Notes: generated by a model not told the origin, from the sequence alone. DNA of 64,000 nucleotides from Galbibacter sp038433465 (GCF_038433465.1 NZ_JAESVF010000001.1:434001-498000), one strand, 5' to 3'. Counted from the first letter of the stretch, positions 43,050 through 51,275 are shown. Numbers and translations are program-made.

Positions 43050-43212
43050 AATGATTGTCTGTAATCTGTTAAAATATACTGTCACCTCGAGCGTAGTCGA
43101 GAGGTTATTTGGCTTAACAGCTTTAAATAGGGTCTCGACTACGCCTGTCTGCCGACAAAGGCAGGCTCGACCTGACATTTTAATCTTGGCATGATACATT
43201 ACGGATATTCAA
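43050..43212 (+). repeat. Dispersed hairpin repeat, full copy B
   Basis: This copy follows trhO in the same orientation and starts at ATGATTGTCTGTAA; a partial duplicate of that first segment (43035-43049) lies directly before it. It is nearly identical to the copies at 31656 and 47505, including the extra 22-bp hairpin in the right arm. Confidence 0.85.
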
Positions 43213-43503
43213 AAACTAACGCTCCTTTTTCAGTATAAAAAGAATTGCTAGAAGGTCTGTTTACAATTTTTAAGTAGAAGAAATTTTAAAAAGACTAAAA
43301 ATAGTATCTTTACGTATTCATGTAGTTTAAGCTAGATGAAAATATGTTGCTTTACATTAAAAAATAAGGCTTCAGAAGAAAATAAAACACTTTAAAGTTT
43401 TTGTTGAAGTGTTTCAACTCACCAAGTGAGGAAAATATTTATGAACCATACGAGCGTATCGAGAAAAATATTTTTTTAAGTATGCTCTTCAATATATAAA
43501 ATT
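43213..43503 (+). other. Structured leader region upstream of ricT
   Basis: A one-mismatch -7 box (TATCTTTA, 43304-43311) is followed by a possible 19-codon ORF (43336-43395, two adjacent cysteine codons). Three hairpins then follow: AAACACTT/AAGTGTTT (43385-43414), CTCAC/GTGAG (43418-43430) and AAAATATTT/AAATATTTT (43432-43474). The last one carries a T7 run. The first stem overlaps the end of the small ORF, as in an attenuator, but this is inference. Confidence 0.4.
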
Positions 43504-44673
43504 ATGGGATGTAGCAGTTGTTCAACCGGTAAGGATGGGCAACCACGTGGGTGTAAGAATAACGGTACTTGCGGAACCGATGGTTGTAATAAACTTACTG
43601 TTTTTGATTGGCTTTCTAATATGTCGCTACCAAACGGGCAAAAGCCTTTTGATTGTGTAGAAGTTAGATTCAAAAATAGTAGAAAAGAATTTTTTAGAAA
43701 TTCAGAAAATTTAACCCTTTCTATTGGAGATGTGGTAGCCACAGAGGCTTCCCCTGGTCATGATGTTGGTGTAGTTACCCTTGTGGGAGAATTGGTTAAA
43801 GTACAAATGAAGAAGAAAAAGGTAGACTTTAACGATGAAAATCTGCCGAAAGTATACCGAAAAGCTTCACAAAAAGATATCGATATTTGGCAAGAAGCTA
43901 GAGATAGAGAAGCCGAAGTTCAGAAAAAATCGCGTGAGCTTGCAATTAGTTTAAAGCTTCAGATGAAAATTTCTGATGTAGAATTTCAAGGCGATGGCTC
44001 TAAAGCTACTTTTTATTATACTGCTGAAGACCGTGTAGATTTCCGTCAGCTTATAAAAGATATGGCACGTGCATTTAGCACCCGTATCGAAATGCGCCAA
44101 ATTGGTTACCGACAAGAAGCGGCTCGATTGGGAGGTATTGGTTCCTGCGGAAGAGAACTTTGTTGTTCTACATGGCTTACTGATTTTAGGTCGGTTAACA
44201 CTGCATCGGCACGCTACCAACAACTTTCGCTCAATCCACAAAAACTGGCTGGACAGTGCGGAAAATTAAAATGCTGTCTAAACTACGAGCTCGACGCTTA
44301 CCTCGATGCTTTGACAGAATTCCCAAGTCAAGACCAACGCTTAAAAACGCAAAAAGGAGACGCTGTTTGTCAGAAAATAGACATTTTCAAGCAACTTATG
44401 TGGTACTGCTACGATGGCGAATGGGCAAATTGGTTTGTGCTTACCACCGAGCAAGTAAAAGAAATTATCAGTTTAAATAAGAAAAAACAACCCGTAGTTA
44501 GTTTAGAGGAATATGCACTCGACTTAACTGCCGATACTAAAACCGAGTTTGAGAACGTTGTAGGTCAAGATAGTTTAACACGTTTTGACAAACCAAAAGC
44601 GTCGAAATCTCGTAATAAAAACAAAAAAAGACGTCATAACAATAACAGAAGGAAAAAATCCAATAATGCATAA
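43504..44673 (+). CDS. ricT: RicT-like PSP1-domain regulatory Fe-S protein
   Basis: The 389-residue protein contains the PSP1 domain with the signature 'GGIGSCGRELCCSTWL' and 'QCGKLKCCLNYEL'. RicT (YaaT) belongs to a small iron-sulfur complex that promotes RNA processing by RNase Y in Firmicutes; the role in Bacteroidota is less clear. The N-terminus is an unusual cysteine cluster (C3, C6, C17, C23, C28), which may add metal binding. The C-terminal 25 residues are extremely basic ('KNKKRRHNNNRRKKS') and suit RNA binding. It overlaps gldH by 8 bases. Confidence 0.92.
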   Translation: MGCSSCSTGKDGQPRGCKNNGTCGTDGCNKLTVFDWLSNMSLPNGQKPFDCVEVRFKNSRKEFFRNSENLTLSIGDVVATEASPGHDVGVVTLVGELVKVQMKKKKVDFNDENLPKVYRKASQKDIDIWQEARDREAEVQKKSRELAISLKLQMKISDVEFQGDGSKATFYYTAEDRVDFRQLIKDMARAFSTRIEMRQIGYRQEAARLGGIGSCGRELCCSTWLTDFRSVNTASARYQQLSLNPQKLAGQCGKLKCCLNYELDAYLDALTEFPSQDQRLKTQKGDAVCQKIDIFKQLMWYCYDGEWANWFVLTTEQVKEIISLNKKKQPVVSLEEYALDLTADTKTEFENVVGQDSLTRFDKPKASKSRNKNKKRRHNNNRRKKSNNA

Positions 44674-45157
44674 ACAACTTGTTTTTTTATGTCTTTTTAC
44701 AACCCTATTTGTAGCTTGTACAGATAGTAAAAGTGTATATAACGAGTATACGGCAATACATAAAAATTGGGCCAAAGATGCCGAAGTAACTTTTGAGTTT
44801 CAACCAAAAGACACATTGCAAGCGTATAACCTATTTATCAATATTAGAAACGACAACGATTATAAGTTTAGCAATTTATTTTTAATCGTAAATATGGATT
44901 TTCCTAACGGGAAAACAATAGCAGACACCTTGGAATACGAAATGGCAAAACCCAATGGAGAATGGCTAGGAAAAGGATTTTCTTCTTTAAAAGAGAATAA
45001 ACTTTTTTACAAAGAAAATGTAATTTTTCCGAGCATGGGAAACTACCGTATTACAGTGGCGCACGCAATGCGTAAAAATGGTTCTGTAACAGGCGTAAAG
45101 TCCTTAGAGGGTATTACAGACGTAGGTATAAGTATAGAAAAATCAGCTGAAAAATAA
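44666..45157 (+). CDS. gldH: Gliding motility lipoprotein GldH
   Basis: I start at 'MHKQLVFLCLFTTLFVACTD' (44666), a perfect lipoprotein signal with the acylated cysteine at 18; upstream in-frame codons lie inside ricT. The 163-residue mature domain ('NDNDYKFSNLFLIVNMDFP' and 'EWLGKGFSSLKENKLFYKE') matches GldH, a periplasm-facing lipoprotein needed for gliding and type IX secretion in Flavobacteriia. The gene overlaps ricT by 8 bases and the PBP gene follows 1 base later, a conserved order. Confidence 0.93.
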   Translation: MHKQLVFLCLFTTLFVACTDSKSVYNEYTAIHKNWAKDAEVTFEFQPKDTLQAYNLFINIRNDNDYKFSNLFLIVNMDFPNGKTIADTLEYEMAKPNGEWLGKGFSSLKENKLFYKENVIFPSMGNYRITVAHAMRKNGSVTGVKSLEGITDVGISIEKSAEK

Positions 45158-45158
45158 A

Positions 45159-47504
45159 ATGGCAAAAAAAGTATCAAACAAAAAAACTAAAGGAAACACT
45201 ACCGGTTTTAGAAAGTATATCGTGTGGTTTTGGCGACTTTTCGCAGCCGGAGTTATCTTTGTATTTCTTATTTTTTTACTAGCATCTTGGGGTGTTTTTG
45301 GAGCGCTACCTTCTTTTGAAATTCTAGAGAATCCGCAAACCAATTTAGCTTCAGAAATTATTTCTTCTGACGGAAAAACACTTGGAAAATATTACTTAAA
45401 CGACAACAGAACACCTGTTGCTTTTGAAGAACTTCCAGACCACTTGGTAAATGCTTTAATTGCTACGGAAGACGAACGCTACTACGACCATTCTGGTATT
45501 GATGCCTGGGGGACACTTCGTGCAGTTGCTTACATGGGAACCAAAGGTGGAGCGAGTACCATTTCGCAACAGCTCGCAAAACAGCTGTTTACTGGTGTGG
45601 CTTCTACCAATATTGTACAGCGTATTTTACAAAAAATAAAAGAGTGGATTATTGCAATTCAGCTCGAACGCCAATACACCAAAGAAGAAATTATTGCCAT
45701 GTATTTTAATATTTACGATTTTGGTAATAATGCTGACGGAATCCGCTCTGCAGCACGAATTTATTTTGGTGAAGAACCTTCAAACCTCAACGTTGAACAA
45801 TCGGCTATGTTGGTAGGAATGTTCAAAAACTCATCGCTTTACAACCCACGTAGAAACCCTGTTGGTGTTTCAAACCGACGTAATGTGGTGCTCAACCAAA
45901 TGTATAAAAACGATTTTTTAAATGAACAAGAACGCGATTCGCTAACTGCAATTCCGTTAGAAATAGATTACCACCCAGAATCGCATCGTGAAGGAATTGC
46001 TACCTATTTCAGAGAATATTTAAGAGAGTGGTTGAAGCAATGGACATCAGACGAAGATAATTACCGTCCAGATGGCGAAAAATACAATATTTACCTCGAC
46101 GGATTAAAAATATTTACCACGATAGACTCTCGTATGCAAGCTTATGCTGAGGAAGCTGTTAGCGAACACATGAAGCGTTTGCAAGCTGAGTTTTTTGTAC
46201 AAAATACAGACGAGCGCAATCCAACAGCTCCATTTTTAGATTTAACTCCTGAAGAAATCGAGAAAGTATACGACCGTTCAATGCGTCAGTCGGAACGTTG
46301 GAGACACATGAAATACGACCTAAAAAAATCGGACGACGAAATTGTTGCTTCTTTTAAAAAGAAAATACCAATGGAGGTATTTTCTTGGAACGGAGAAATT
46401 GACACCATCATGTCGCCACTCGATTCTTTAAAATATTACAAATACTTCTTACGTACCGGAATGATGTCTATGGAACCACAATCGGGGCATGTAAAAGCTT
46501 GGGTTGGAGGAATCAATTACAAACACTTCCAATACGACCAAGTAAAACAAGGAAAGCGTCAAGCAGGTTCAACATTTAAGCCTTTTGTGTACGCTACTGC
46601 AATAGACCAATTGCATTTATCGCCTTGCGATGAGTTTCCAGATATTTATACGTGTATCGAAGCAAATAAGTACGGAAATATTCAGCCGTGGTGTCCTAAA
46701 AACTCAAACGGAGGTTATTCAGGAGATATGTACACGCTTAAGCATGCCTTGGCAAATTCTGTAAATACCATTACAGCTCGATTAATGGACAAGGTTGGTC
46801 CGCAGCCAGTGGTAAATCTTATTAAAAGGATGGGTGTAGAATCAGAAATTCCTGCGCTACCATCAATTGCACTTGGAACGCCAGATATCTCGGTATACGA
46901 AATGGTTGGTGCCTTTGGTACTTTTGCCAATCAAGGAGTTTATGTAAAACCCGTGATGATTACCCGTATAGAAGACAAAAACGGAACCGTTCTGTACGAA
47001 TCGGTACCAGAAACTCGCGATGTATTAAGTAGAGAAGTTGCCTATACAACGGTTAAATTAATGGAAGGAGTTACGCAATCTGGTTCTGGAGCTCGTTTAA
47101 GAGGTACTTGGGCAAAAAATCAGACCATGTATAAAGAAATTATTACAGGATATCCTTACGATTTTAAAAACCCTATAGCTGGAAAAACAGGAACTACACA
47201 AAACAATAGTGACGGTTGGTTTATGGGAATGGTTCCCAACTTAGTAACCGGTGTATGGGTTGGTGGAGAAGATCGTGCGACTCACTTTGCAAGTACTAGA
47301 TACGGACAAGGTGCAAGTATGGCATTACCTATTTGGGGAGTATACATGAAAAAATGTTATGCCGATGAAGATTTGGATGTTTCTACTGCCGCTTTCGAAG
47401 TACCTAGCGATTTAAGTATTCGTGTGGATTGTAGCACACCAGAAGAACAAGACCCAGAAGCTACCGATACCGATTATAACGAAGGAATTGATATTGATTT
47501 TTAA
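45159..47504 (+). CDS. Class A penicillin-binding protein 1A-type (bifunctional)
   Basis: This 781-residue enzyme polymerises and cross-links peptidoglycan. A membrane anchor (residues ~15-45) is followed by the GT51 glycosyltransferase domain with 'ATEDERYYDHSGID' and 'GASTISQQLAKQLF'. The transpeptidase domain has the SxxK motif in 'AGSTFKPFVYA', the SxN motif in 'LANSVNTITAR' and the KTG motif in 'AGKTGTTQNNSDGWF'. The acidic C-terminus ('PEEQDPEATDTDYNEGIDIDF') is unusual but not unique. It is the third gene of the ricT-gldH unit. Confidence 0.95.
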   Translation: MAKKVSNKKTKGNTTGFRKYIVWFWRLFAAGVIFVFLIFLLASWGVFGALPSFEILENPQTNLASEIISSDGKTLGKYYLNDNRTPVAFEELPDHLVNALIATEDERYYDHSGIDAWGTLRAVAYMGTKGGASTISQQLAKQLFTGVASTNIVQRILQKIKEWIIAIQLERQYTKEEIIAMYFNIYDFGNNADGIRSAARIYFGEEPSNLNVEQSAMLVGMFKNSSLYNPRRNPVGVSNRRNVVLNQMYKNDFLNEQERDSLTAIPLEIDYHPESHREGIATYFREYLREWLKQWTSDEDNYRPDGEKYNIYLDGLKIFTTIDSRMQAYAEEAVSEHMKRLQAEFFVQNTDERNPTAPFLDLTPEEIEKVYDRSMRQSERWRHMKYDLKKSDDEIVASFKKKIPMEVFSWNGEIDTIMSPLDSLKYYKYFLRTGMMSMEPQSGHVKAWVGGINYKHFQYDQVKQGKRQAGSTFKPFVYATAIDQLHLSPCDEFPDIYTCIEANKYGNIQPWCPKNSNGGYSGDMYTLKHALANSVNTITARLMDKVGPQPVVNLIKRMGVESEIPALPSIALGTPDISVYEMVGAFGTFANQGVYVKPVMITRIEDKNGTVLYESVPETRDVLSREVAYTTVKLMEGVTQSGSGARLRGTWAKNQTMYKEIITGYPYDFKNPIAGKTGTTQNNSDGWFMGMVPNLVTGVWVGGEDRATHFASTRYGQGASMALPIWGVYMKKCYADEDLDVSTAAFEVPSDLSIRVDCSTPEEQDPEATDTDYNEGIDIDF

Positions 47505-47668
47505 TATGATTGTCCACAATCTATCATAATATACTGTCACCTCGAGCGTAGTCGAGAGGTCATTTAACTTAACAAGCTTTAAATAGGGTTTCGACTACGC
47601 CTGTCTGCCGACAAAGGCAGGATCGACCTGACATTTTAATCTTGGTATGATACATTACGGGTGTTCAA
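47505..47668 (+). repeat. Dispersed hairpin repeat, full copy C
   Basis: The element begins at the base after the PBP1A stop codon and has the same orientation as that gene. It keeps the two arms and the inserted 22-bp hairpin, with a few substitutions relative to copy B. It ends 36 bases before the nicotinamidase start. Confidence 0.85.
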
Positions 47669-47704
47669 ATTTTTAATTTTTTCATTCCATAATACTTCAA
47701 ACAG

Positions 47705-48244
47705 ATGAAAGCACTTTTAATAGTAGATGTTCAAAACGATTTTTGTACAGGAGGAGTCTTGGCTGCCAAAGGTGGCGAAGAAGTTGCGCCTGTTATCAAT
47801 AAAATCGCTTCAAAATTTAACTATGTAATTGCTTCAAAAGACTGGCACCCGCCAAAAACAAAACATTTTGACAAGTGGCCACCGCATTGTGTTCAAGATA
47901 CGCATGGTGCCGACTTTCATAACGCTTTAAATGCAGAAATTATAAATGACATAGCATACAAAGGCACTGGTACCATAGACGATGGCTACTCGGCTTTTGA
48001 AGCTACAAATTTTGATTTAGCTGAAAAGTTAAAAGAACACCAAATTTCCGAAGTCTACGTAAGTGGCATTGCAACAGATTATTGTGTGCTTTCAACTGCA
48101 CTAGATGCCTTAAAAGCAGGATTTAAAACTTTTGTACTTACGGATGCTATTAGAGGTGTAAACCTCGAACCAAACGACGCTGAAAAAGCATTACTACAAA
48201 TGGAAAAAGCTGGTTGTATATTGGTTACTTCGGAAGAGGTTTAG
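47705..48244 (+). CDS. pncA: Nicotinamidase (isochorismatase family)
   Basis: The enzyme hydrolyses nicotinamide to nicotinate for NAD salvage. The 179-residue sequence has the catalytic D8 in 'LLIVDVQNDFC', K86 and C127 in 'GIATDYCVLST'. Metal ligands are D46, H48 and H54 in 'SKDWHPPKTKH'. 'WPPHCVQDTHGADFH' is typical of PncA. No operon partner is seen. A repeat element ends 36 bases before the start, so its promoter must lie within or just after the repeat. Confidence 0.93.
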   Translation: MKALLIVDVQNDFCTGGVLAAKGGEEVAPVINKIASKFNYVIASKDWHPPKTKHFDKWPPHCVQDTHGADFHNALNAEIINDIAYKGTGTIDDGYSAFEATNFDLAEKLKEHQISEVYVSGIATDYCVLSTALDALKAGFKTFVLTDAIRGVNLEPNDAEKALLQMEKAGCILVTSEEV

Positions 48245-48386
48245 TGCATTTATTTCATCAGACTTTTTGTTCTTCAGTATAAATTCTTTACCCAGAGAAC
48301 TTTTTCAAATTATCACATCAACAATTCTATAAAATCACTGTTGAATTTCTTGAAATATTCGTAATTTTCAGCTAAAATTTTGAGAA

Positions 48387-49088
48387 ATGATTAATAAGAC
48401 GGTTGCATCTGTAGAAAAAGCACTTGAAGGTGTTCAAAACGGCATGACTTTTATGTTGGGTGGTTTTGGACTTTGTGGTATTCCTGAAAATAGCATTGCA
48501 CAACTTGTAAAACTCAACATAAAAGAGCTCACCTGTATTTCAAACAATGCAGGCGTAGACGATTTTGGTTTGGGACTTCTTTTACAAAAACATCAAATAA
48601 AAAAGATGATATCGTCTTATGTGGGCGAAAATGAAGAGTTTGAACGCCAAATGTTGAGCGGCGAACTCGATGTGGAGCTTATTCCACAAGGTACTTTAGC
48701 TGAACGTTGTCGTACTGCACAAGCTGGAATTCCTGCTTTCTACACACCTGCAGGTTATGGTACAGAAGTTGGCGAAGGCAAAGAAAGTAGAATATTTAAT
48801 GGGAAGCCACATATTTTAGAGCATGCTTTTGAAGCTGATTTTGCTTTTGTGAAAGCTTGGAAAGGCGATGAAGCAGGAAACTTAATTTTTAAAGGTACCG
48901 CCCGAAATTTTAATTCGGCTATGTGTGGCGCTGCCAAAATAACAGTTGCCGAAGTCGAAGAATTGTTACCCGCTGGGAGTTTAGACCCAAATGAAATTCA
49001 TATTCCTGGGATTTTTGTACAACGCATTTTTCAAGGGGAAAAGTACGAAAAACGTATTGAGCAACGTACGGTAAGAACTAAACCGTAA
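48387..49088 (+). CDS. scoA: 3-oxoacid CoA-transferase subunit A
   Basis: This subunit pairs with the next gene product to move CoA between succinyl-CoA and acetoacetate. The 233-residue protein has 'MLGGFGLCGIPENSI' and 'ISNNAGVDDFGLGLL', which bind CoA and shape the active site, and ends 'KRIEQRTVRTKP'. Both subunits are intact and on one strand, 54 bases apart. The pair fits the SCOT (ScoA/ScoB) rather than the AtoD/AtoA naming, but the acid substrate is not fixed by sequence. Confidence 0.9.
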   Translation: MINKTVASVEKALEGVQNGMTFMLGGFGLCGIPENSIAQLVKLNIKELTCISNNAGVDDFGLGLLLQKHQIKKMISSYVGENEEFERQMLSGELDVELIPQGTLAERCRTAQAGIPAFYTPAGYGTEVGEGKESRIFNGKPHILEHAFEADFAFVKAWKGDEAGNLIFKGTARNFNSAMCGAAKITVAEVEELLPAGSLDPNEIHIPGIFVQRIFQGEKYEKRIEQRTVRTKP

Positions 49089-49142
49089 GCGCTACTTGAA
49101 AACACAAAGCAACAGTACAATTCACGAATTAACAAATCAATT

Positions 49143-49799
49143 ATGAGTTTATCAAAAGAACAAATAGCACAACGTATAGCAAAAGAAGTAAAAGACGGGT
49201 ATTACGTTAACTTAGGGATAGGAATTCCTACGCTGGTAGCCAACTTTGTACGTGACGATATTTCGGTTGAATTTCAAAGCGAGAACGGCGTACTAGGCAT
49301 GGGACCGTTTCCTTACGAAGGCGAAGAAGATGCCGATATTATCAACGCAGGAAAACAGACCATTACTACTTTAAAAGGTGCTTCTTTTTTTGATTCTGCT
49401 TTAAGCTTCGGAATGATTCGTGGGCAACATGTAGATTTAACTATTCTTGGCGCTATGGAAGTTGCTCAAAATGGAGATATTGCAAATTGGAAGATTCCAG
49501 GGAAAATGGTAAAAGGTATGGGAGGCGCTATGGATTTGGTGGCTTCCGCAGAAAATATCATTGTAGCTATGATGCACACCAACAGAGCCGGCGAATCGAA
49601 ACTACTACAAAAATGTACTTTACCACTTACGGGAGTACAATGTGTTAAAAAAATCGTTACCAATTTGGCTGTTTTAGAGGTAACTCCAAACGGATTTTTA
49701 CTTCTTGAAAGAGCTCCGGGTGTTTCAGTTGATGAAATTAAAAATGCTACGGAAGGAACACTTATCATCAATGGTGATGTTCCAGAGATGGTTTTTTAA
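49143..49799 (+). CDS. scoB: 3-oxoacid CoA-transferase subunit B
   Basis: The catalytic glutamate is E47 in 'FQSENGVLGMGPFP', which forms a covalent thioester with CoA. The 218 residues match ScoB in size. 'NLGIGIPTLVANFV' and 'GAMEVAQNGDIANWKIPGKM' are typical. It follows scoA by 54 bases and probably shares its transcript. A 350-base non-coding stretch follows. Confidence 0.92.
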   Translation: MSLSKEQIAQRIAKEVKDGYYVNLGIGIPTLVANFVRDDISVEFQSENGVLGMGPFPYEGEEDADIINAGKQTITTLKGASFFDSALSFGMIRGQHVDLTILGAMEVAQNGDIANWKIPGKMVKGMGGAMDLVASAENIIVAMMHTNRAGESKLLQKCTLPLTGVQCVKKIVTNLAVLEVTPNGFLLLERAPGVSVDEIKNATEGTLIINGDVPEMVF

Positions 49800-50146
49800 T
49801 ATTTTTTCAGCATCAAAAAACATATCACACTCATTTAAAGATTATTACAATAAACTCATTTCTACTTTAACATAATTGCTTCGGAAAGCCTGCTATTTAT
49901 GAAAAAAGCAATTTTAAAAAATATGTGTATTTCATCGATTTTAATATTGCTTTTAACCGATAATTCGTTTTTTATTTTAGATTTGCAATCGTTAAAAATT
50001 AACATTTGTACGAAACATCGTATAAATTTAATTTGACAACAAGTTTTAAAGAATTCACAACATAAATGTGATTTTTTAAAGAAAGTGTTATAGTTTCATG
50101 TTCCAAAGTTTAAAAAATATTACTAACCTACTTAACCATTAAGATT
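49800..50146. other. Interval with a marginal 45-codon ORF and a -7 box
   Basis: A 45-codon frame at 49899-50036 encodes a basic, hydrophobic N-terminus ('MKKAILKNMCISSILILLLT'), but base composition is low and no support exists. An exact -7 box (TAGATTTG, 49978-49985) lies inside that frame. It could start a ~155-base leader for the next small ORF, and then the first ORF would not be real. Nothing else is seen. Confidence 0.3.
50124..50134 (+). promoter_or_regulatory. Segment complementary to the putative small RNAs
   Basis: TAACCTACTTA is the exact reverse complement of 11 bases in the loop of the two putative small RNAs near 11 kb. It ends 12 bases before the start codon of the 45-codon ORF. 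A second 8-base complement (50285-50292) lies directly behind the stop codon. Regulation is inferred. Confidence 0.35.
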
Positions 50147-50284
50147 ATGCAAGACCATGCTTTAACCTATGAAGACAACCAATCAAGCCAATCAATTCTT
50201 AATGTAGTTGGAAGCAATGTAAGAGGAACAATTACATTAATTAAAAATTTAATGTTGATAGCCAAAAAACTTTTAATGTTCTAA
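50147..50284 (+). CDS. Small ORF of 45 codons, unknown
   Basis: The frame runs from an ATG to TAA and encodes a polar N-terminal half (residues 1-20, 'MQDHALTYEDNQSSQS') and a basic, hydrophobic C-terminal half ('LIKNLMLIAKKLLMF') that could form an amphipathic or membrane helix. It is followed by a strong terminator 45 bases later, so it lies on a compact transcript. I do not recognise the peptide. Short size makes chance possible, but its own terminator and the complementarity to the small RNAs on both sides favour a real gene or a regulated small RNA. Confidence 0.45.
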   Translation: MQDHALTYEDNQSSQSILNVVGSNVRGTITLIKNLMLIAKKLLMF

Positions 50285-50328
50285 TGCCCCAATAAAGAAC
50301 ATTTCCCCCATTAGTTTTTGCTAAGATT

Positions 50329-50362
50329 AAAAAAGGTGAGTCCGTTTGAACTCACCTTTTTT
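50329..50362 (+). terminator. Intrinsic terminator after the small ORF
   Basis: The stem AAAAAAGGTGAGT / ACTCACCTTTTTT has an 8-base loop. The preceding TAAGATT and the A6GGTG start resemble the 3' part of the small RNA units at 10888 and 11272, suggesting a shared 3' module. It also reads as a terminator on the minus strand, for sdhB, from the other side. Confidence 0.8.
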
Positions 50363-50455
50363 GTTTGATTTTATTATGATATTTTGAAGTTTTAATCATA
50401 AAAAAAGGGCTAAACATTAACTGCCTAACCCTTTACTTTTATATATTGAAAAATA

Positions 50456-51202
50456 TTATTTCTTCAAGTTTGCTGAAAGATATTCTCTATTCATACGAGC
50501 AATGTTTTCAAGAGAAATTCCTTTCGGACATTCAATCTCACAAGCTCCAGTGTTTGAGCAGTTACCAAAACCTTCTTCATCCATTTGTCTAACCATGTTT
50601 AAAACACGATCTGTAGCTTCTACTCTACCTTGAGGAAGCAATGCAAATTGCGATACTTTTGCTGAAGTGAAAAGCATTGCACTTGCGTTTTTACAAGCTG
50701 CAACACAAGCACCACAACCAATACAAGTTGCTGCGTTGAATGAATCGTCTGCATTATCTTTATTTACTGGAATTGCATTGGCGTCAATTGTATTTCCAGA
50801 TGTGTTTACAGAGATAAAACCACCTGCTTGCTGAATTCTATCAAAAGAAGAACGGTCTACAATTAAATCTTTAATTACAGGAAAAGCAGATGCTCTAAAC
50901 GGCTCAATTGTAATTGTATCACCATCTTTAAACATACGCATGTGTAACTGACATGTAGTAACACCTCTATCTGGTCCGTGTGGCTCTCCGTTAATTTGTA
51001 ACGAACAAGCTCCACAAATACCCTCACGACAATCGTGATCAAATTCAACTGGTTCTTCTCCTTTTGCTACAAGTTCTTCATTTAAAACATCTAGCATTTC
51101 TAAGAAAGACATATCCGAATCTACTCCAGAGATTGGATAATCTACCATCTTTCCTTTGGTGTTGGCATCTTGTTGACGCCATATTTTTAGTTTTAAATTC
51201 AT
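50456..51202 (-). CDS. sdhB: Succinate dehydrogenase/fumarate reductase iron-sulfur subunit
   Basis: The 248-residue protein carries three cluster-binding motifs in order: [2Fe-2S] ligands in 'CREGICGACSLQING' and the later C of 'GVTTCQLH', [4Fe-4S] in 'CIGCGACVAACKN', and [3Fe-4S] in 'CSNTGACEIECPKGI'. It passes electrons from SdhA to the cytochrome b subunit. The order sdhC-sdhA-sdhB is normal for this phylum. A tandem heptamer repeat lies 16-36 bases before the start codon. Confidence 0.96.
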   Translation of the reverse strand: MNLKLKIWRQQDANTKGKMVDYPISGVDSDMSFLEMLDVLNEELVAKGEEPVEFDHDCREGICGACSLQINGEPHGPDRGVTTCQLHMRMFKDGDTITIEPFRASAFPVIKDLIVDRSSFDRIQQAGGFISVNTSGNTIDANAIPVNKDNADDSFNAATCIGCGACVAACKNASAMLFTSAKVSQFALLPQGRVEATDRVLNMVRQMDEEGFGNCSNTGACEIECPKGISLENIARMNREYLSANLKK

Positions 51203-51217
51203 CTTATTTAGAATTTA

Positions 51218-51269
51218 GTATTGAGTATTGAGTATTGAGCGTTTTATCTAACATCTCGGATCTCAATAC
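51218..51269 (-). repeat. Heptamer tandem repeat and complementary arm before sdhB
   Basis: GTATTGA occurs three times in perfect tandem (51218-51238). CTCAATAC at 51262-51269 can pair with any of the repeat units. The block lies between sdhA and sdhB, 16-36 bases upstream of the sdhB start, so repeat number or pairing register could tune sdhB translation. Confidence 0.6.
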
Positions 51270-51275
51270 TTGCAT

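Noticed and set aside
31656..47668. The ~164-bp repeats as insertion sequences
   Set aside because: They carry no transposase or ORF and are too short; only a non-autonomous or REP-like element fits.
49899..50036. 45-codon ORF with a hydrophobic N-terminus
   Set aside because: It is probably chance: an internal -7 box and low-complexity AT-rich coding make it weaker than the ORF at 50147. It is mentioned only in the gap description.
51218..51239. Tandem GTATTGA units as a CRISPR remnant
   Set aside because: The units are 7 bp without spacers and there are no cas genes.
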